A stretch of DNA of 63,795 nt from Gonapodya prolifera JEL478 (Eukaryota > Monoblepharomycota > Monoblepharidomycetes > Monoblepharidales > Gonapodyaceae), in NCBI GenBank assembly GCA_001574975.1, contig KQ965768.1, positions 302,548 to 366,342 of the forward strand, given 5' to 3'. Position numbers and translations under genes: made by a program. Below, piece by piece: positions 1 to 10,898 of the stretch (position 1 is the stretch's first letter; each line of letters begins with the position of its first letter). The notes below the pieces were generated by a model. That model was not told the DNA's origin. It made no database searches and worked only from the letters and a program-made list of their open reading frames with translations.

Positions 1-871
1 TGCAGACCCCACGTGAGATGCTAATAGCAATCGCTCGTCTCCCACCATCTGCACCAAGCCATCTTCAAAACAATTTCAGTACGAAAGAACTTATCGACAT
101 GCTCAAAGATCCAATGATGCACCTTTATGCACTCACCACGGGCGCTTGCGTTCTCCCACAAACTGGATTAAATTATTTCCTCGTGAGTATCATTGGACGA
201 GTTCGGCCGTCAAAACTTTGCACGATTCCGGCCTTACCTTTCATTCAAATAGTTCACTACTTTCAGTGCGATGGGGTGGACGGGAGTTTTTGCAAATTTG
301 ATGAGCGCCTTTCCCACGTGAGTCACATATAAGCTGCACAAACGGATGATTCCTTTCAATAAAATCTGCTTCGCAAGTCTTTTTGGCTTCATACTTGAAG
401 TCACTGTGGGATATCATATGGAATATCGGAAGGAGCGCCTTTTCCATGTAGTGATTTCGGTGAGGATCTCCTTGTGTGTCCATCTGGAGCCACACAACAG
501 GCCATTACTCATGCTGTTTATTCCACACTATGCTTGTTCGACTTACAAAGTCGGTTATCTCAATGCTCGGCTTTATTCTTCTGACCGTCTCTGGCCCTCT
601 TGGATGGAACATTGGTGTTCGCTACTTCTTCACGTTCGTCACAGGAGCTGCCTCTGTTGGTAAGTAAGAACAGATCTTGGAGATTTAGATACACCATCCT
701 TATTGAATACAATCTTGCAGTTGCTCCTGGTTTGCTCGCGTGGCAAACTAGCATGATTATAGGCGCTACGGCAAACGCATTCTCTGTTGGTAAGTGGAAG
801 CCCCTCATCACTTTTGTACCGTGCTTTGACGTCTTTTAGCCCTTCACAGCGTATATTGGTGCATTCTTTAA
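1..871 (+). CDS. MFS transporter, 3' part only (Dal5/anion:cation symporter-like)
   Basis: This is the C-terminal part of a multi-exon membrane transporter cut by the left window edge. Exons can be chained with canonical splice sites: about 79-182, 253-317, roughly 375-460, an exon ending near 660 (donor GTAAGT), 720-790 and a last exon from 840 with stop TAA at 869-871. The pieces read KELIDMLKDPMMHLYAL, FTTFSAMGWTGVFANLM, GWNIGVRYFFTFVTGAASV and LLAWQTSMIIGATANAF. The order (an acidic loop before a helix, several hydrophobic helices, then a W-x-TSxxxGATANA segment) resembles the second half of allantoate/nicotinate-type major facilitator permeases. The family call is by pattern memory, not alignment. 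The exact ends of the third and fourth exons are uncertain. The substrate cannot be inferred. Confidence 0.5.
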
Positions 872-1551
872 CATTGGGGGGAAATGCAAGATTGCATTGT
901 TTGCAAATACATACATAGCGCGTACCAGATACTTGCCTATGTTGCAATATGTCCCCCTGACGACGAATAAAAGAATGGAGAAGGTTAAGGGAAAAGTGAT
1001 GGATTTGCGGTGTTGTTGCAAAAGGGACTGTACGACGATTGAAGAAAGGCGAAGTCGAAGTAAGTCTGGCGGGTTTGAGGGAGGCAGGACTTGTGGAGTT
1101 TGGGGGAGTGCGCGAGTGGCGATGTGGCGATGGTGTCTTCTTCGTGTCCAGTGGAGTTGCAAGAGCACAAAGTTCAGTAGTGTTTCTCAATGATTCTTGT
1201 TGTGGAATGTGGAACCCACTGAGACGGGACCACATCTGCAACTTCACCCCCCCAACGCGCGTGCTCTTGCAGCAATCATGATTTGATGCGTGACTTGTGC
1301 CCTCGTGCACTTCTGTTCGTGTGGAATTGATCAGCTCCTGTGGAACATCGTCAGCACCGATTCCGCCCATCGCGTCGAGCCATCCATCGCACGCAACCTG
1401 GTTGCAGTATCACGCCATCTGCCAAATCATGCGCACAAAAGAGCTTCAAGAGCTTTGTCGATGAAGCGCGGATAAACCCCACCACGGCCCTTCAACCCTT
1501 TTCTCTATCCTTTCTCACCGAGGACCGACTCTCCGGGCGGCATCCATTGCG
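872..1551. other. intergenic region, 3' UTR of MFS gene and promoter of permease
   Basis: I see no convincing coding exon here. Open frames on both strands lack family resemblance and conserved splice context. The stretch presumably carries the transporter 3' UTR and the promoter of the amino-acid permease. Confidence 0.4.
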
Positions 1552-4519
1552 ATGCTGCATTCGCGCTCCATGGGCAAGGGTCCGTCGACGGAGCTCGAGC
1601 TGATGATCACAATCACGGAGGATGAGCTGCGGTTGGCGCGTGTGCGTGTTGAGGATCTTCGCCTTCTGGATCCGCAATTGAAAATATCTAATGCCTGGCC
1701 CCAATCATTGTATGTACTCAAAAGATGGGTTACCATCAAGGTATGTAAATGGGTGCAAGGTCGCCCGAGTGGCCGTCACGTCACCTAAATGTCAATTCAA
1801 TATATTGTCACCCGCCACCAATTTAGAGTTCCGCAGGTCGTTCAAGTGGATGTACGTCCCCTTCAAAGCATCTTCGTCGATAAACTTACCTGCTTACACC
1901 TCCTTCCCCAAAGACACAACTTCGGCTTTTCGCTCTCCCACCTGTGCCCTCTTGTCATGACTCTTTTCTACCCCTCGGCGGTCCACTACGGTGGACCAGG
2001 CGGAGCGATCTACACGTGGATTGTGGCCAGCGTGTTCCACCTGTGTGGTGAGTGGGTGGGGAGGGACGGGATTGGGTGATCGCGGTCTGAACGCATCCTG
2101 CAGTCTCCTTCTCCCTCGCCGAAATATGCTCCGCGTGGCCCTCGTCGGGTGGACTCTACTACTGGAGTGCAAAACTTGGGGGACGCCGACACGGTCCCAT
2201 CCTCTCGTACGTCACAACCTCTTCTCCTCCCCCTCCCTTCCCTCTCACCTGGTTGTCACTTGTCATGTGCCAGTTGGTTTACAGCCTACATGAACCTCGT
2301 GGGCGAAATCAGTTCTATTGCGGGGTATGCCTTCGGGCTCTCTCTAATCATATTCTCGTGCATAGCATGTGCGTCTCTGTAATCCGCTGTTCTGATGGTG
2401 AACTCTCCCGGTAAACTCCGTTTTTTTTGTCCTGCTCTACTTGTGCTGCACGCGTAGTCTACGTCCCCGGCTACGAATGCTCACCTTGGCAACCAGGCCT
2501 TCTCGCAATCGTGTTTGTTGTGCTTTGGGGCATCATCAACAGCACAAATGATATTGTTTTGGCGAGGACAATGGAGCTGGGTAAGTCCACCATCCCCCTC
2601 GATGTCCGCCTTGGCCGAATATCTAATAACTTGCATTTTGTATCGTCGGCATAGCCATTGCAAGCCAAGTGCTGGGCTCTGTGAGTATCCACCCTCTTCA
2701 GCCGCCAGAACAAGCAATCACACACTCACGGCTCTTCCACCCTCCTGAAGATCGCCGTAATCGTAATACTCCTCACCTGCGCACCCGTCCGGAAGGTATG
2801 CCCCCCCTGTCCTTCCTTCCCACTGCCTACACTGAAACCACCTATACTCCCTCTCATCCAGTCGGCATCCTTCATCTTCACCACCTTCGAGCCCCAAACC
2901 CACCACCACCACTCGCCTCTGTATTCGGGCTTCATTAGCGTGACGTTCCCTTCGTGGGTCTGGATTGGCTATGACTCATCGGCGCATATATCTGAAGGTG
3001 AGTAAAGCTGCGTCCTCGATCAGACATTCCCCTTTTTTACTCATTGACTTGATCTTTGCCCTATTTCAGAAACGGTCAACGCATACAAAGGCGTTTCCAA
3101 AAGCCTCATCTACTCCATTCTCCTCAATTCCGTTCTTGGATTTCTCCTCATTGTCGGTGCGTTATTGTGCTCTGGGGTTTTTGCTCCCTTTTCCTCTCTT
3201 CATCACCCTGACCCTCACAGCGCTGAGCCTCACAACCCAGTCGCTCAATCTGTTTCAGGACGAAAATCTGTTTATTTACACTCCCGTGATGTCGTTTCAC
3301 GGTACGTTTACACCGAAATGTCTTGCACTGAACCTTCACAAACGTCGTCCCCGACCCCAATAACCAGACGCGACACAGAGCGAGACAGTGGCCCTAATTT
3401 TAACTTCTCTCGTTGCGTTGGCTCTGTTCTTCGGCGGGTTGTCTGTCAATACCGTGTGTGTACCTGCCATCAGCGCTTCCATACCCTCGGCTTCATTAAT
3501 AACTCTCCCGTCACGTCCTCGATAGCAACTCCCGCATGAGTAAGTGTCCGCTTTTTGATCCTTCCGCTCATCTCAGCTGAATGTACGCAACCTGTTCTCC
3601 CCAACTTTAGTTTTTGCGTTCGCCCGTGACGACGGGTTCGGGCGCTACGTATCCTCCAAGCTGCGATACATGCATGCAAAGACACGCGTTCCCTTGCACG
3701 CGTTATGGACGAGCTCTTGCCTCACGATTGTCATTCTGGTGTTGTCCTTTGGCTTGCCTTCGGGAGGGCAACAAGGCGCAATCTCTTTTGCGACAGCGTC
3801 GTTACTGTCAGCGGTGGGTTGAAATGACTCCTGTACATTACCCAGCGTGTTTTTTGGATATTGATAGCGCTGGCGATTTGAAGTACACCTTACCGATTTT
3901 CGCAAAAGTGGCGATTAAGAGCCGGGAGTACATGGTGAGATGCTCCGGGCTTGGACCCCGATTTCTGTGAGACTGATGTCAAAACACTGTCCTGTCGCGC
4001 TATGTCCGTCTCGTAGCCCGGAGAATTCTCGCTGGGATCATTATCGACCTTCATTGGGTGGACTTCTGTCGTATGGGTGTCATTTATCATCGTGGTCTTG
4101 TGTTTCCCCTCGTGAGCTGCTAGCCGTCGACAAAGCGAACGTGGACAATGTGCTTACTTTGTGCGTTTTCGCAGCGAATTCCCTCTGACTCTTGAAAACT
4201 TCAATTACTCGAGTATTCTTCTTGCGGTGGTGCTTTTGATCATCGTAAGTGCTTTTCAGAATCCACAACCATCGGGCAATGGCAAAGAACACTCACACGT
4301 GACACCACAACCTCAACTTTGCCTTTATTACCACAGTCTGCCGTCTGGATCATCAGCGCACGCCACTGGTACACCGGGCCCATTCGTCGCATCGACGAGT
4401 ATGACGTAGCGAGAATGGAACGGAGCATCATTGCGGCGAAGGACGCGCTGGCGGAAATAGGTGCCTTATCTGCCGTGACGCTGGGAGACGGGGTGGCATC
4501 GTACGCACGTATGTCGTGA
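1552..4519 (+). CDS. APC-family amino acid permease (GABA/choline permease-like)
   Basis: A plasma-membrane or vacuolar amino-acid/polyamine transporter of the APC superfamily. The start at 1552 opens a hydrophilic N-terminus leading to DELRLAR. Two tiny exons (1725-1740 and 1827-1851) add MGYHQ and EFRRSFKW before the first helix IHNFGFSLS, giving the family N-terminal signature. Later exons carry the transmembrane signature SLAEICSAWPSSGGLYYWSA, then WFTAYMNLVGEISS, YTPVMSFH, the loop FARDDGFGRYVSSKL and HAKTRVPLHALW. Near the end come the helix LLAVVLLII and HWYTGPIR, followed by a cytosolic tail and stop at 4517-4519. About a dozen exons are present and all splice sites I placed are GT-AG. 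The substrate is unknown; resemblance is closest to fungal GABA/choline-type permeases. The gene appears intact. Confidence 0.88.
1725..1740 (+). other. 16-nt coding microexon of the permease
   Basis: The first exon ends in phase 0 after Arg (donor GTGCGT at 1642). The segment ATGGGTTACCATCAAG is preceded by AG (1723-1724) and followed by GTATGT (1741). Inserting it gives MGYHQ plus the first base of Glu, completed by the next exon. This restores the family's conserved L-G-Y-K-Q-type motif that would otherwise be missing. Confidence 0.75.
1827..1851 (+). other. 25-nt coding microexon of the permease
   Basis: This exon lies between AG at 1825-1826 and donor GTACGT at 1852. It supplies EFRRSFKW and two bases of the next codon. 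Joining to 1914 (acceptor AAAG) gives Ile-His-Asn-Phe-Gly, the expected start of the first transmembrane helix. Confidence 0.75.
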
Positions 4520-4865
4520 GTTGTACCGACTTATGCAATGGCACAATCCTTTGTGCTGTGTATTATTTTGTAATTCTTTGTCCATTGTACAATGTATCAG
4601 GAACTTTTTTTGTAATATTTTGGAAAATGAAAAACGAACGTTGTATGATGTGATTAGATATCTGACTGGTGCTTTGTATCTTTTGTGAAATATCACATTG
4701 CGTGGCGCGAACCTTCACAGGCGATACGGAGCTCATGTGGGAATGCACATTGTAACTTTCGGATAGCAAAAAGAGTGTCCTTCCGTTTGGACCGAAGTAG
4801 GCCACAGCTCATCATCTAATTGTGCGCCGGCCGCTCGTCACTCGCATCTCGGCTGCTTGTTTTCG

Positions 4866-6655
4866 ATGGATGGCGATACCGTTTCACAGACGCTGCCCTG
4901 GCGGAAACACGTGTCCAGATTCGATCCTGATGCGCTCACGAAAGACCCAATCGGTGAGGCATCGCAACTGTACACGATGCTCGAACTCGGCCATCTCTCT
5001 GCTGAAAACAAGTGAGGTCCCATTACACCACGCATGCCTCCAGCGTGCCTCACTCTCCCCCACCTTCCGAAAAGACACGACACACCTCCCACCTCACCCC
5101 CACAGCCGCACACCCAAATCCCATTCGAGCTCGAAATCTCCCTGATGCGGCAGGACATCCTCACCACGCTCCTCTTCGATGCATTTGTCGACGCCTTCGA
5201 GCACGGGTTCGATCCCCAGGGGTGCGTGGCTTGGGTTGATGTTGTTCGCCGAGTGCACGAAACGTTTATTCGTGAGTGCCGCTTGTGCGGGGCTCCGAGG
5301 CCACGCTGGACTCGTACAGCCATGCAGCTGACACGGAGTTTCTGCTAGACTACGTCCGCCTCCGGAAAGCCAGATCGGACTCCTCCACGCTTGAGACGTT
5401 GGAGGAGTACAAGAAGGCGCTGCTGGACATCACGCGCAACGCCATTCTCGATGAGCTGCATACACCGTCTCGCTCGACGGCTGGAGGATTAGTCGGCGCA
5501 AGTGAGGCTCAACTACAAAGTTCAAGGAATGGCGGAGCAGTGGGGACCGGTGAAGGGAAGAGTGCAGGCACGGGGGGATTAGATGCTGCTGGCAGCGGTG
5601 CAGGTGGCGCGCAGGCAAAAAGTCCAAGCAGTGTTGGACCTTTTGGCACCGCTGAGGCGCAACCAAAGACTGCAACGAAGGGCGGACTGGTCGGCGCCGA
5701 GCAAGTCCAATCGCTCGTCGAAACTTTCACGTCGAGGTTTGTTCTGCCTTTCACCTCTCCCCCACGCCATTTCCCTGAAGCGTTCTTCCCTCCTCTCTCG
5801 CCAACGCAGCTACCTAACCCACCACGCCCTCATTTCCACCACATTCACATCGCCCCCACCGCTCGCCCACATTCCCCTGACCCTTCCACTCTCCCAACCG
5901 CCACGGGCGCTCCCACCACTTGCAGCCGGGTTCACGACCGACGCATGGGCGGCAAAAATCAAGGCCGAGGCGGATGAACGGGAGAAAATGGAACGGGAGA
6001 AGAGGGAGGAGGAGGAGCGGAGGCGGAGGAAGGAGGAGGAGGAGAGGGTATGGGGCGCGGAGGCTGTTGCGGCGCGTGAGTGTTTGCGGCGAATGGGGTT
6101 TGGGGTTTTGGCGGTGGATGGGGGAGTGGTGGTCTTGTGACGTAACGCCGTTTTTGGTTGATACTTGTAGGAGCCGCAGCACTCCTTGCCTCCACTCCTG
6201 CGCCGCCCATGCCCGCGTTCTCCTTGCCGCCACTTGACATCACACCGCCACCACCCCTGGACTCTTCTTCTACGGCTCCCACACCTGCACTGGACCCTGC
6301 CACCACCACTCCCACCACCGTTTCCACACCCGCAACCACCACCTTACCCAACCCCACCACCCTGCCCGCCGACACCGACGCCTCTATTCCACCTTACCAC
6401 CCCTCGCTCACGCCCCTTCGGTCCCACATCGAGCACATCGTACGCGACATCGCCGTGCCCTTACTCTCCGCGCACGTCGAAAAGGTGGCTGAGGTGAAGG
6501 CGGCGGGGGTTGCGGCAAAGGTGGAGAAGATTGGCGAAGTGGCGGCTGGTGCTTCGGGGGGCGTGGCGGGTGGAGGGGCAGGTACAGTTGGAGTGGGGGT
6601 GGGGGGAAAGGCGGACGCGAAAGATGGGAAGAAGGGGAACAGGTCGGCAAAGTGA
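4866..6655 (+). CDS. hypothetical protein, Ala/Gly/Pro-rich with charged coiled segment
   Basis: I do not recognise this gene. Exon 1 starts MDGDTVSQTLPWRKHVSRFD and ends HLSAENK at a GTGAGG donor. The next exon gives FELEISLMRQDILTTLLFDA and HGFDPQGCVAWVDVVRR; a further exon starts after ACAG near 5321 and holds DTEFLLDYVRLRK and LEEYKKALLDITRN. Then come Gly/Ala-rich repeats with QxxxGGLVGAxxxQ spacing, a segment dense in Glu/Arg (KAEADEREKMEREKREEEER) likely to form a helix or coiled coil, a Pro/Thr-rich stretch, and a final amphipathic part, LRSHIEHIVRDIAVPLLSAH, with a Gly/Lys-rich tail. No signal peptide or membrane segment is evident. It is probably a soluble eukaryotic protein with a folded N-terminal half and a disordered C-terminal half. 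Exon borders around 5740-5930 are uncertain. Confidence 0.6.
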
Positions 6656-6925
6656 AATTCGTGTATATTTGTGTGGGGGCGGCAAAAGCGTGTTAGGCTT
6701 CAACATGTTGCTGTGACATATGCTGCATGTCGAGTAAGATGAGCCACGTTCCCATGGTCGCGCAAAGCCGTGAGTGCTTATTGTCCGTCGCGCCGGATGG
6801 CACAAAAGAAAAGAAGCTCCGACGTTTGCGCTTCATGTATTGTTGGATGAAAGGAGATGCTGGAGCTCCTTCGGTCAGGCAGGCATACTGCTGTGGGCAC
6901 TCTCCGCACAGTGTCCTTCACCGAA

Positions 6926-9455
6926 ATGTCGCACTCCGCTCTGCCGCCCGTGCTTCTTCTTCCCTCCGAGCTGCTCACCCACGTCTTCGCCCTCGTCGAC
7001 GACATCTCCGCGTTTTCGTCCGTGTGCTCCTCCTTCCGTCTCATTGCGCACGACAAGCAATGCATCCTCGCGTGGGTCGGGCAAAGGTAAACCACAACTC
7101 GCGATTGCGTCTGCTGCTCGATGCTTTCCGCCATCCGGCTGATCTGGTTGCCTCCACACTCGCCCAACTACAGGGGAAAGAAGCACGCTCTCACCCTACT
7201 TGTCGCTCGAATACCCAATTTCCTCGCGCAAACGAAAATCGCGAGGGCCGTACTGGCCGTGAAAGGTCTCGTCTATCCTCGTTTTCTGGTCCAGCACGTT
7301 CGCCTGCTCCCCGACACGGCCATCCATCGAGACATCAGAAAAGCGATCCTCGAAGGCGCGGACGCCTACTACAAACTTAATGTGAGTGTACACGTAACGA
7401 TGATGGAGATACGTGGTTGTCTGACAACGGTGTTGACAGGATCCACTCGGTGAAACTTTCCTCGGCGACGACTACGAGTATGCAGTGGGCTTCCGTCATT
7501 CCACAGGCGCTCGCTTCTTGACGTTCGTGACAAAGTATCATTTTGTGCCCCTACCTCTGCCAAAGTGAGGACCCATCTTTACTCAGATATCAGTCGGTCC
7601 GAACGGTGCTCACAGTTCCCTCAACCTACGCAGCTCTTCGCTCAGCACAGGTCTGATCCCGAGCATTACTGTGATTGCCTTGGACTGCCCCGACGTTCTC
7701 GCCATCTGGAAGTCCATGGGCCTCGACCTTCAAACGACACCACTCCGACGCATCGCAGGCGGGATCCTCGCCTTAAGCCGCTCTATTCGCACAACCGGCT
7801 CAGCCGCCGAAGCCCACGATTCGCGCCGCAGCTTCATTTTCGAAAAAGTCCGCGCCGCAATCGCTGCCGGGATTCCGTTGGGCCCTGACGACCTCTTCTG
7901 CCGGTCCACGTGGACTCGCGCTGCGAACCCCGTGGACGAGCTCTCCGTGTGCATCGAAGCACTGTCCCTGTATTTCAGCGAGCGGGAGGCAACTGCTGCG
8001 GTGGTCCGAGCAATACTGGACCCAGATCGCACGCCGCGGAGCCAACTTGCGGTGTTTGTAACCTTTGTCATGGAACGGTGGCCGCGGCTCGTGCACAAGC
8101 ACGCAGAACGGATCCTCGCGCGTTTTGCAGACCCAAATGACGTGACATTGTCCGCTGAGGATTGTGCCTTCACCACCTGGCTTCTGCGCGCCACGTCGCC
8201 ACCAAGCCTCCCCGCGCTCGCACATCAAGTGTCTTCCTTGCTCGGCACCGTTGCCAGGGACTTATCCTCGAAGGCACAGTGCGGCCCAGAACCTGCGCTT
8301 CTTGGCTACGCGCAGGACCTCCACTCCGCTGCAATCCACCGCCTTCCTGCGCACCACCGGCCCGATCTCCTCTCCCACTGCGCGTGTGCCCTCATCCACG
8401 CCGCGGCGGCGTGTTGGTCGACCAACCCGACTTCGGTCCACAAAGCCGCGGCGTTCCTGCTCGACCTCGTCGCAGCGCTTCCCCCGAACAGCGCCGCACG
8501 CCACGCCACGGCAGACGACCTCCTGGTGCTATTGCGCGCGGCGATTGCTGGAGCCGTGGATACAACTCGGACCGGCGACTCTCGCGCGCCGTGGGATCTA
8601 CGGTGGTCCAGTGATGCGGCAGTGGAGTTGGTGAGGGAGCTCTTGCGTGCTGCTACGGGTGTGCAGTGGAGTAATTTGACGGGACTTGCGAGTGTGGACG
8701 TCGAGGCGGACACGGAGGACCAGAGGACTGTTGTGGACGGTGATTGTGGGCCCAACCCGAGCTCGCCGAAACGTGAAACCACGAGAAATGAACCGCATGG
8801 GAAGTCTGCATCTGATCGCCCGCTCCAAAATCTCTTTCGCTCCGGCGTACTTACCCAAACCTCTGGATATCTGCACCTGACCATCTCGGCGCTCATTCTC
8901 GTCGCTGCGGCTCGCGCGTCCGCTACGGCGGCTACACACTTGCCCCAGCACCAACACCCGGGCGCGGCAACAGTTTCCGACGACGAGCAAGAGCTGCTGG
9001 ACTGGGCTGCTGCACTCAGCCATGGCGTGTGGTTCACGCCTGCGCATGTTCGGGCGGTGATGGCTGTGGAGATGGATCTTGTTTCAGAGCGGGGGTCACG
9101 ACAGTACCGGGTTGGCCCTCGTGTTGCCAAGCAGGTGTTCGAGCTCGCGTGGGCAACCTGGTTGCGGCTAGGCTCGGTGGAGCGAGAGACGGTGGGAGAT
9201 AAGGGAGCTGGGTTTCTGGCTGCGGTTGATCCCGAGTGGGGAGCGCTTGGAAGCGAGTGGTCTGGCGACGTTGGTATCTTGGTGCGAACGGTGTGGAAAG
9301 ATGTGTATGAGGAGCTGCTCGAGCATGTTGAGCAGCGTGGGATGAGGGGATCGTATTTGCAGGAACAGTTGCGGGCCTTTGTGAAGTGCCTTAGCGAGGT
9401 ATGTATGTCACAATCTGTTCTTACCCAAAAAAAGTATGGGTATGTAGTGTGGTGA
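6926..9455 (+). CDS. F-box-like domain protein
   Basis: The N-terminus reads LLPSELLTHVFALVDDISAF followed by SSVCSSFRLIAHD, the typical F-box pattern (L-P-x-E-L-L-x-x-[IV]-F, then a Cys/Ser-containing second helix). Such proteins recruit Skp1 and present substrates to SCF ubiquitin ligases; the F-box assignment is by motif. After three small introns (donors near 7086, 7381 and 7564) a long exon from about 7630 gives a roughly 600-residue alpha-helical region, rich in Ala/Leu/Arg, with no recognisable repeat. ATG 6926 was chosen over the in-frame ATG at 6857 because it sits just before the F-box. The end is uncertain: a GTATGT at 9399 could be a splice donor rather than coding, so the reported stop at 9453-9455 is provisional. 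The substrate is unknown. Confidence 0.65.
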
Positions 9456-9618
9456 ATGGGCTGGAAACTGTCCCGACAAAAGCAGGGAGGTTCAATAATG
9501 TTCCTTTTCTCATGAATCTGGGTGTATGGTGAGAAGCAGGTCCCCCGGCCTGGTGTTTCTCACGACAACTGGTGCTGTGATCGACCACAGACTACCACCA
9601 ACTAAACCTGTTTCCTCG

Positions 9619-10898
9619 ATGGCCAAGTCCAAGTACGAATACGTCCGCGCCTTCGAGCTTCCCGACGCAATCCTTCCCTCCACCTTCATCTTGGTGCGCG
9701 TGGATGGCCGTAACTTCTCCACTTTCACAAAGAAGCACAACTTCTCAAAACCACTCGACTTTCGCGGCGTCGCGATCATGGAGCGCGCGGCGCAGACCGT
9801 GATGAAGGAGTTTTCGGGTGACATCGTATTGGCGTTCGGGCAGGTGGGGTCGGGCACCTCTTTCGTCGTGGTGTCACTCACTGTGGTGCATTATTTTTGT
9901 GTATGCACCCACGATTGAGGTTAGTCGGACGAATTCTCGTTCCTCCTCAAGAAATCGTCCAACCTGTACAATCGCCGCGCGTCCAAACTCGTCTCCTCCG
10001 TCGTGTCGCTCTTCACCTCGGCATACGTATTTTGGTGGGACAGCGTCTTGTCGCCAGTCACCAACGATGCTGCACCTGCGCGTGCTTCTGCTACTGTTTC
10101 TGTCCCTTCTATTATGATCCCCGTGACACCAAACGCCGCCTCGCCACGTCTCGACGTGACATCCTCTACCACGGTGGTACCCCCTTGGCCCTTGTATCCG
10201 CCTTCTTTTGACGGCCGGGCGGTGTGCTATCCCACGGAAAAAGAAGTCAAGGACTACTTTCGGTGGCGGCAAGTGGGTCATGTCTCGGGGGGGGGGGGGG
10301 GAGGCGAGACGGAACGAACGATGGGAAGCCGAATGAAGTGGAGTCGAGCCCCGCGAGCGCAGCGACCCCGCGGCGTAAGTGTGAAGCGCTGACCGAGGCT
10401 GTCAAGCGACGCGAGTGCGCTTCGAAGCGGAATACTCTTGCCAACGCAGCGAGCCCGAGGCATAACGGCGATTCATCTCCACTTCGCGTCCCATACTAAC
10501 ACCTTTCTCACCTCCACACCCATTCCAAGGCGGACACCCACATCAACTGCCTCTATAACACATGCTACCACCACCTCACATCACGCCCCGCCAACCCCGA
10601 ATTCCAACTCCCTTCCATGCCCACGTTCCTTCCCTCCCCTCCACGCCCCCTGACGCCCTCCGAAGCCGAAGTTCTCCTCTCACGGACGGACTCGTCAATG
10701 AAGAATGAGTTGTTGTTCAAGGGTTTCGGCGTCAACTACAACGCCCTGCCGCCGGCGGCGAGAAAGGGGTCGGTTCTGCGGTGGGGAAAAGTGGAGGACC
10801 AGAACGGCCGGATGAGGACGCAGGCTGTGGTGGAGTACGTTGATTTGATTAGTGAGGCGTTTTGGGAGGAAAGGGGCCTGTTACAGCAGCAGGTCTAA
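9619..10898 (+). CDS. THG1: tRNA(His) guanylyltransferase
   Basis: Thg1 adds G-1 to the 5' end of tRNA-His, the identity element for histidyl-tRNA synthetase. The start MAKSKYEYVRAFE is canonical. VRVDGRNFSTFTKKHNFSKP carries the first metal-binding Asp, and GDIVLAFGQ|SDEFSFLL the second, split by an intron (9844-9924). The next exon holds LYNRRASKLVSSVVSLFTSA, then a Ser/Ala/Pro/Thr-rich insertion of about 45 residues not usual in the family, then YPPSFDGRAV and YFRWRQ. After the long intron 10273-10529 come ADTHINCLYNTCYHHL and FKGFGVNYNALP-x-RKGS. Exons 9619-9843, 9925-10272 and 10530-10898 sum to 942 nt (313 codons plus stop), all phase 0. The usual HINN motif reads HINC here. It is otherwise intact and a confident call. 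Confidence 0.93.
10287..10480 (+). repeat. GC-rich intronic element, copy A (introner-like candidate)
   Basis: This fills most of the 257-nt second intron of THG1. It opens with 15 consecutive G (10287-10301) followed by GAGGCGAGA (10301-10309), then blocks of GAGC/CGAAGC-type words. It contains GCGCTGACCGAGGCTGT (10386-10402) and AGCGAGCCCGAGGC (10448-10461). The same three blocks occur in the same order on the minus strand at 57103-56907 inside a PEX6 intron, the last two exactly 62 nt apart in both copies. Both copies point the same way relative to host-gene transcription. The outer boundaries are not defined. Confidence 0.7.

Noticed and set aside
2126-2141. AATATGCTCCGCGTGG shared between the permease exon and 56867-56882 near element copy B
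   Set aside because: The first copy encodes the conserved permease signature E-I-C-S-A-W. A 16-nt match without further similarity is best read as chance.
5204-5215. GGGTTCGATCCC, a tRNA T-loop/B-box-like word
   Set aside because: It lies in a well-supported coding exon (E-H-G-F-D-P-Q-G) and has no A-box or acceptor-stem partner at the expected distance.
7671-9130. Long overlapping ORFs on both strands within the F-box gene
   Set aside because: High GC at third positions leaves the antisense frames open. Only the plus-strand frame continues from the F-box exons.
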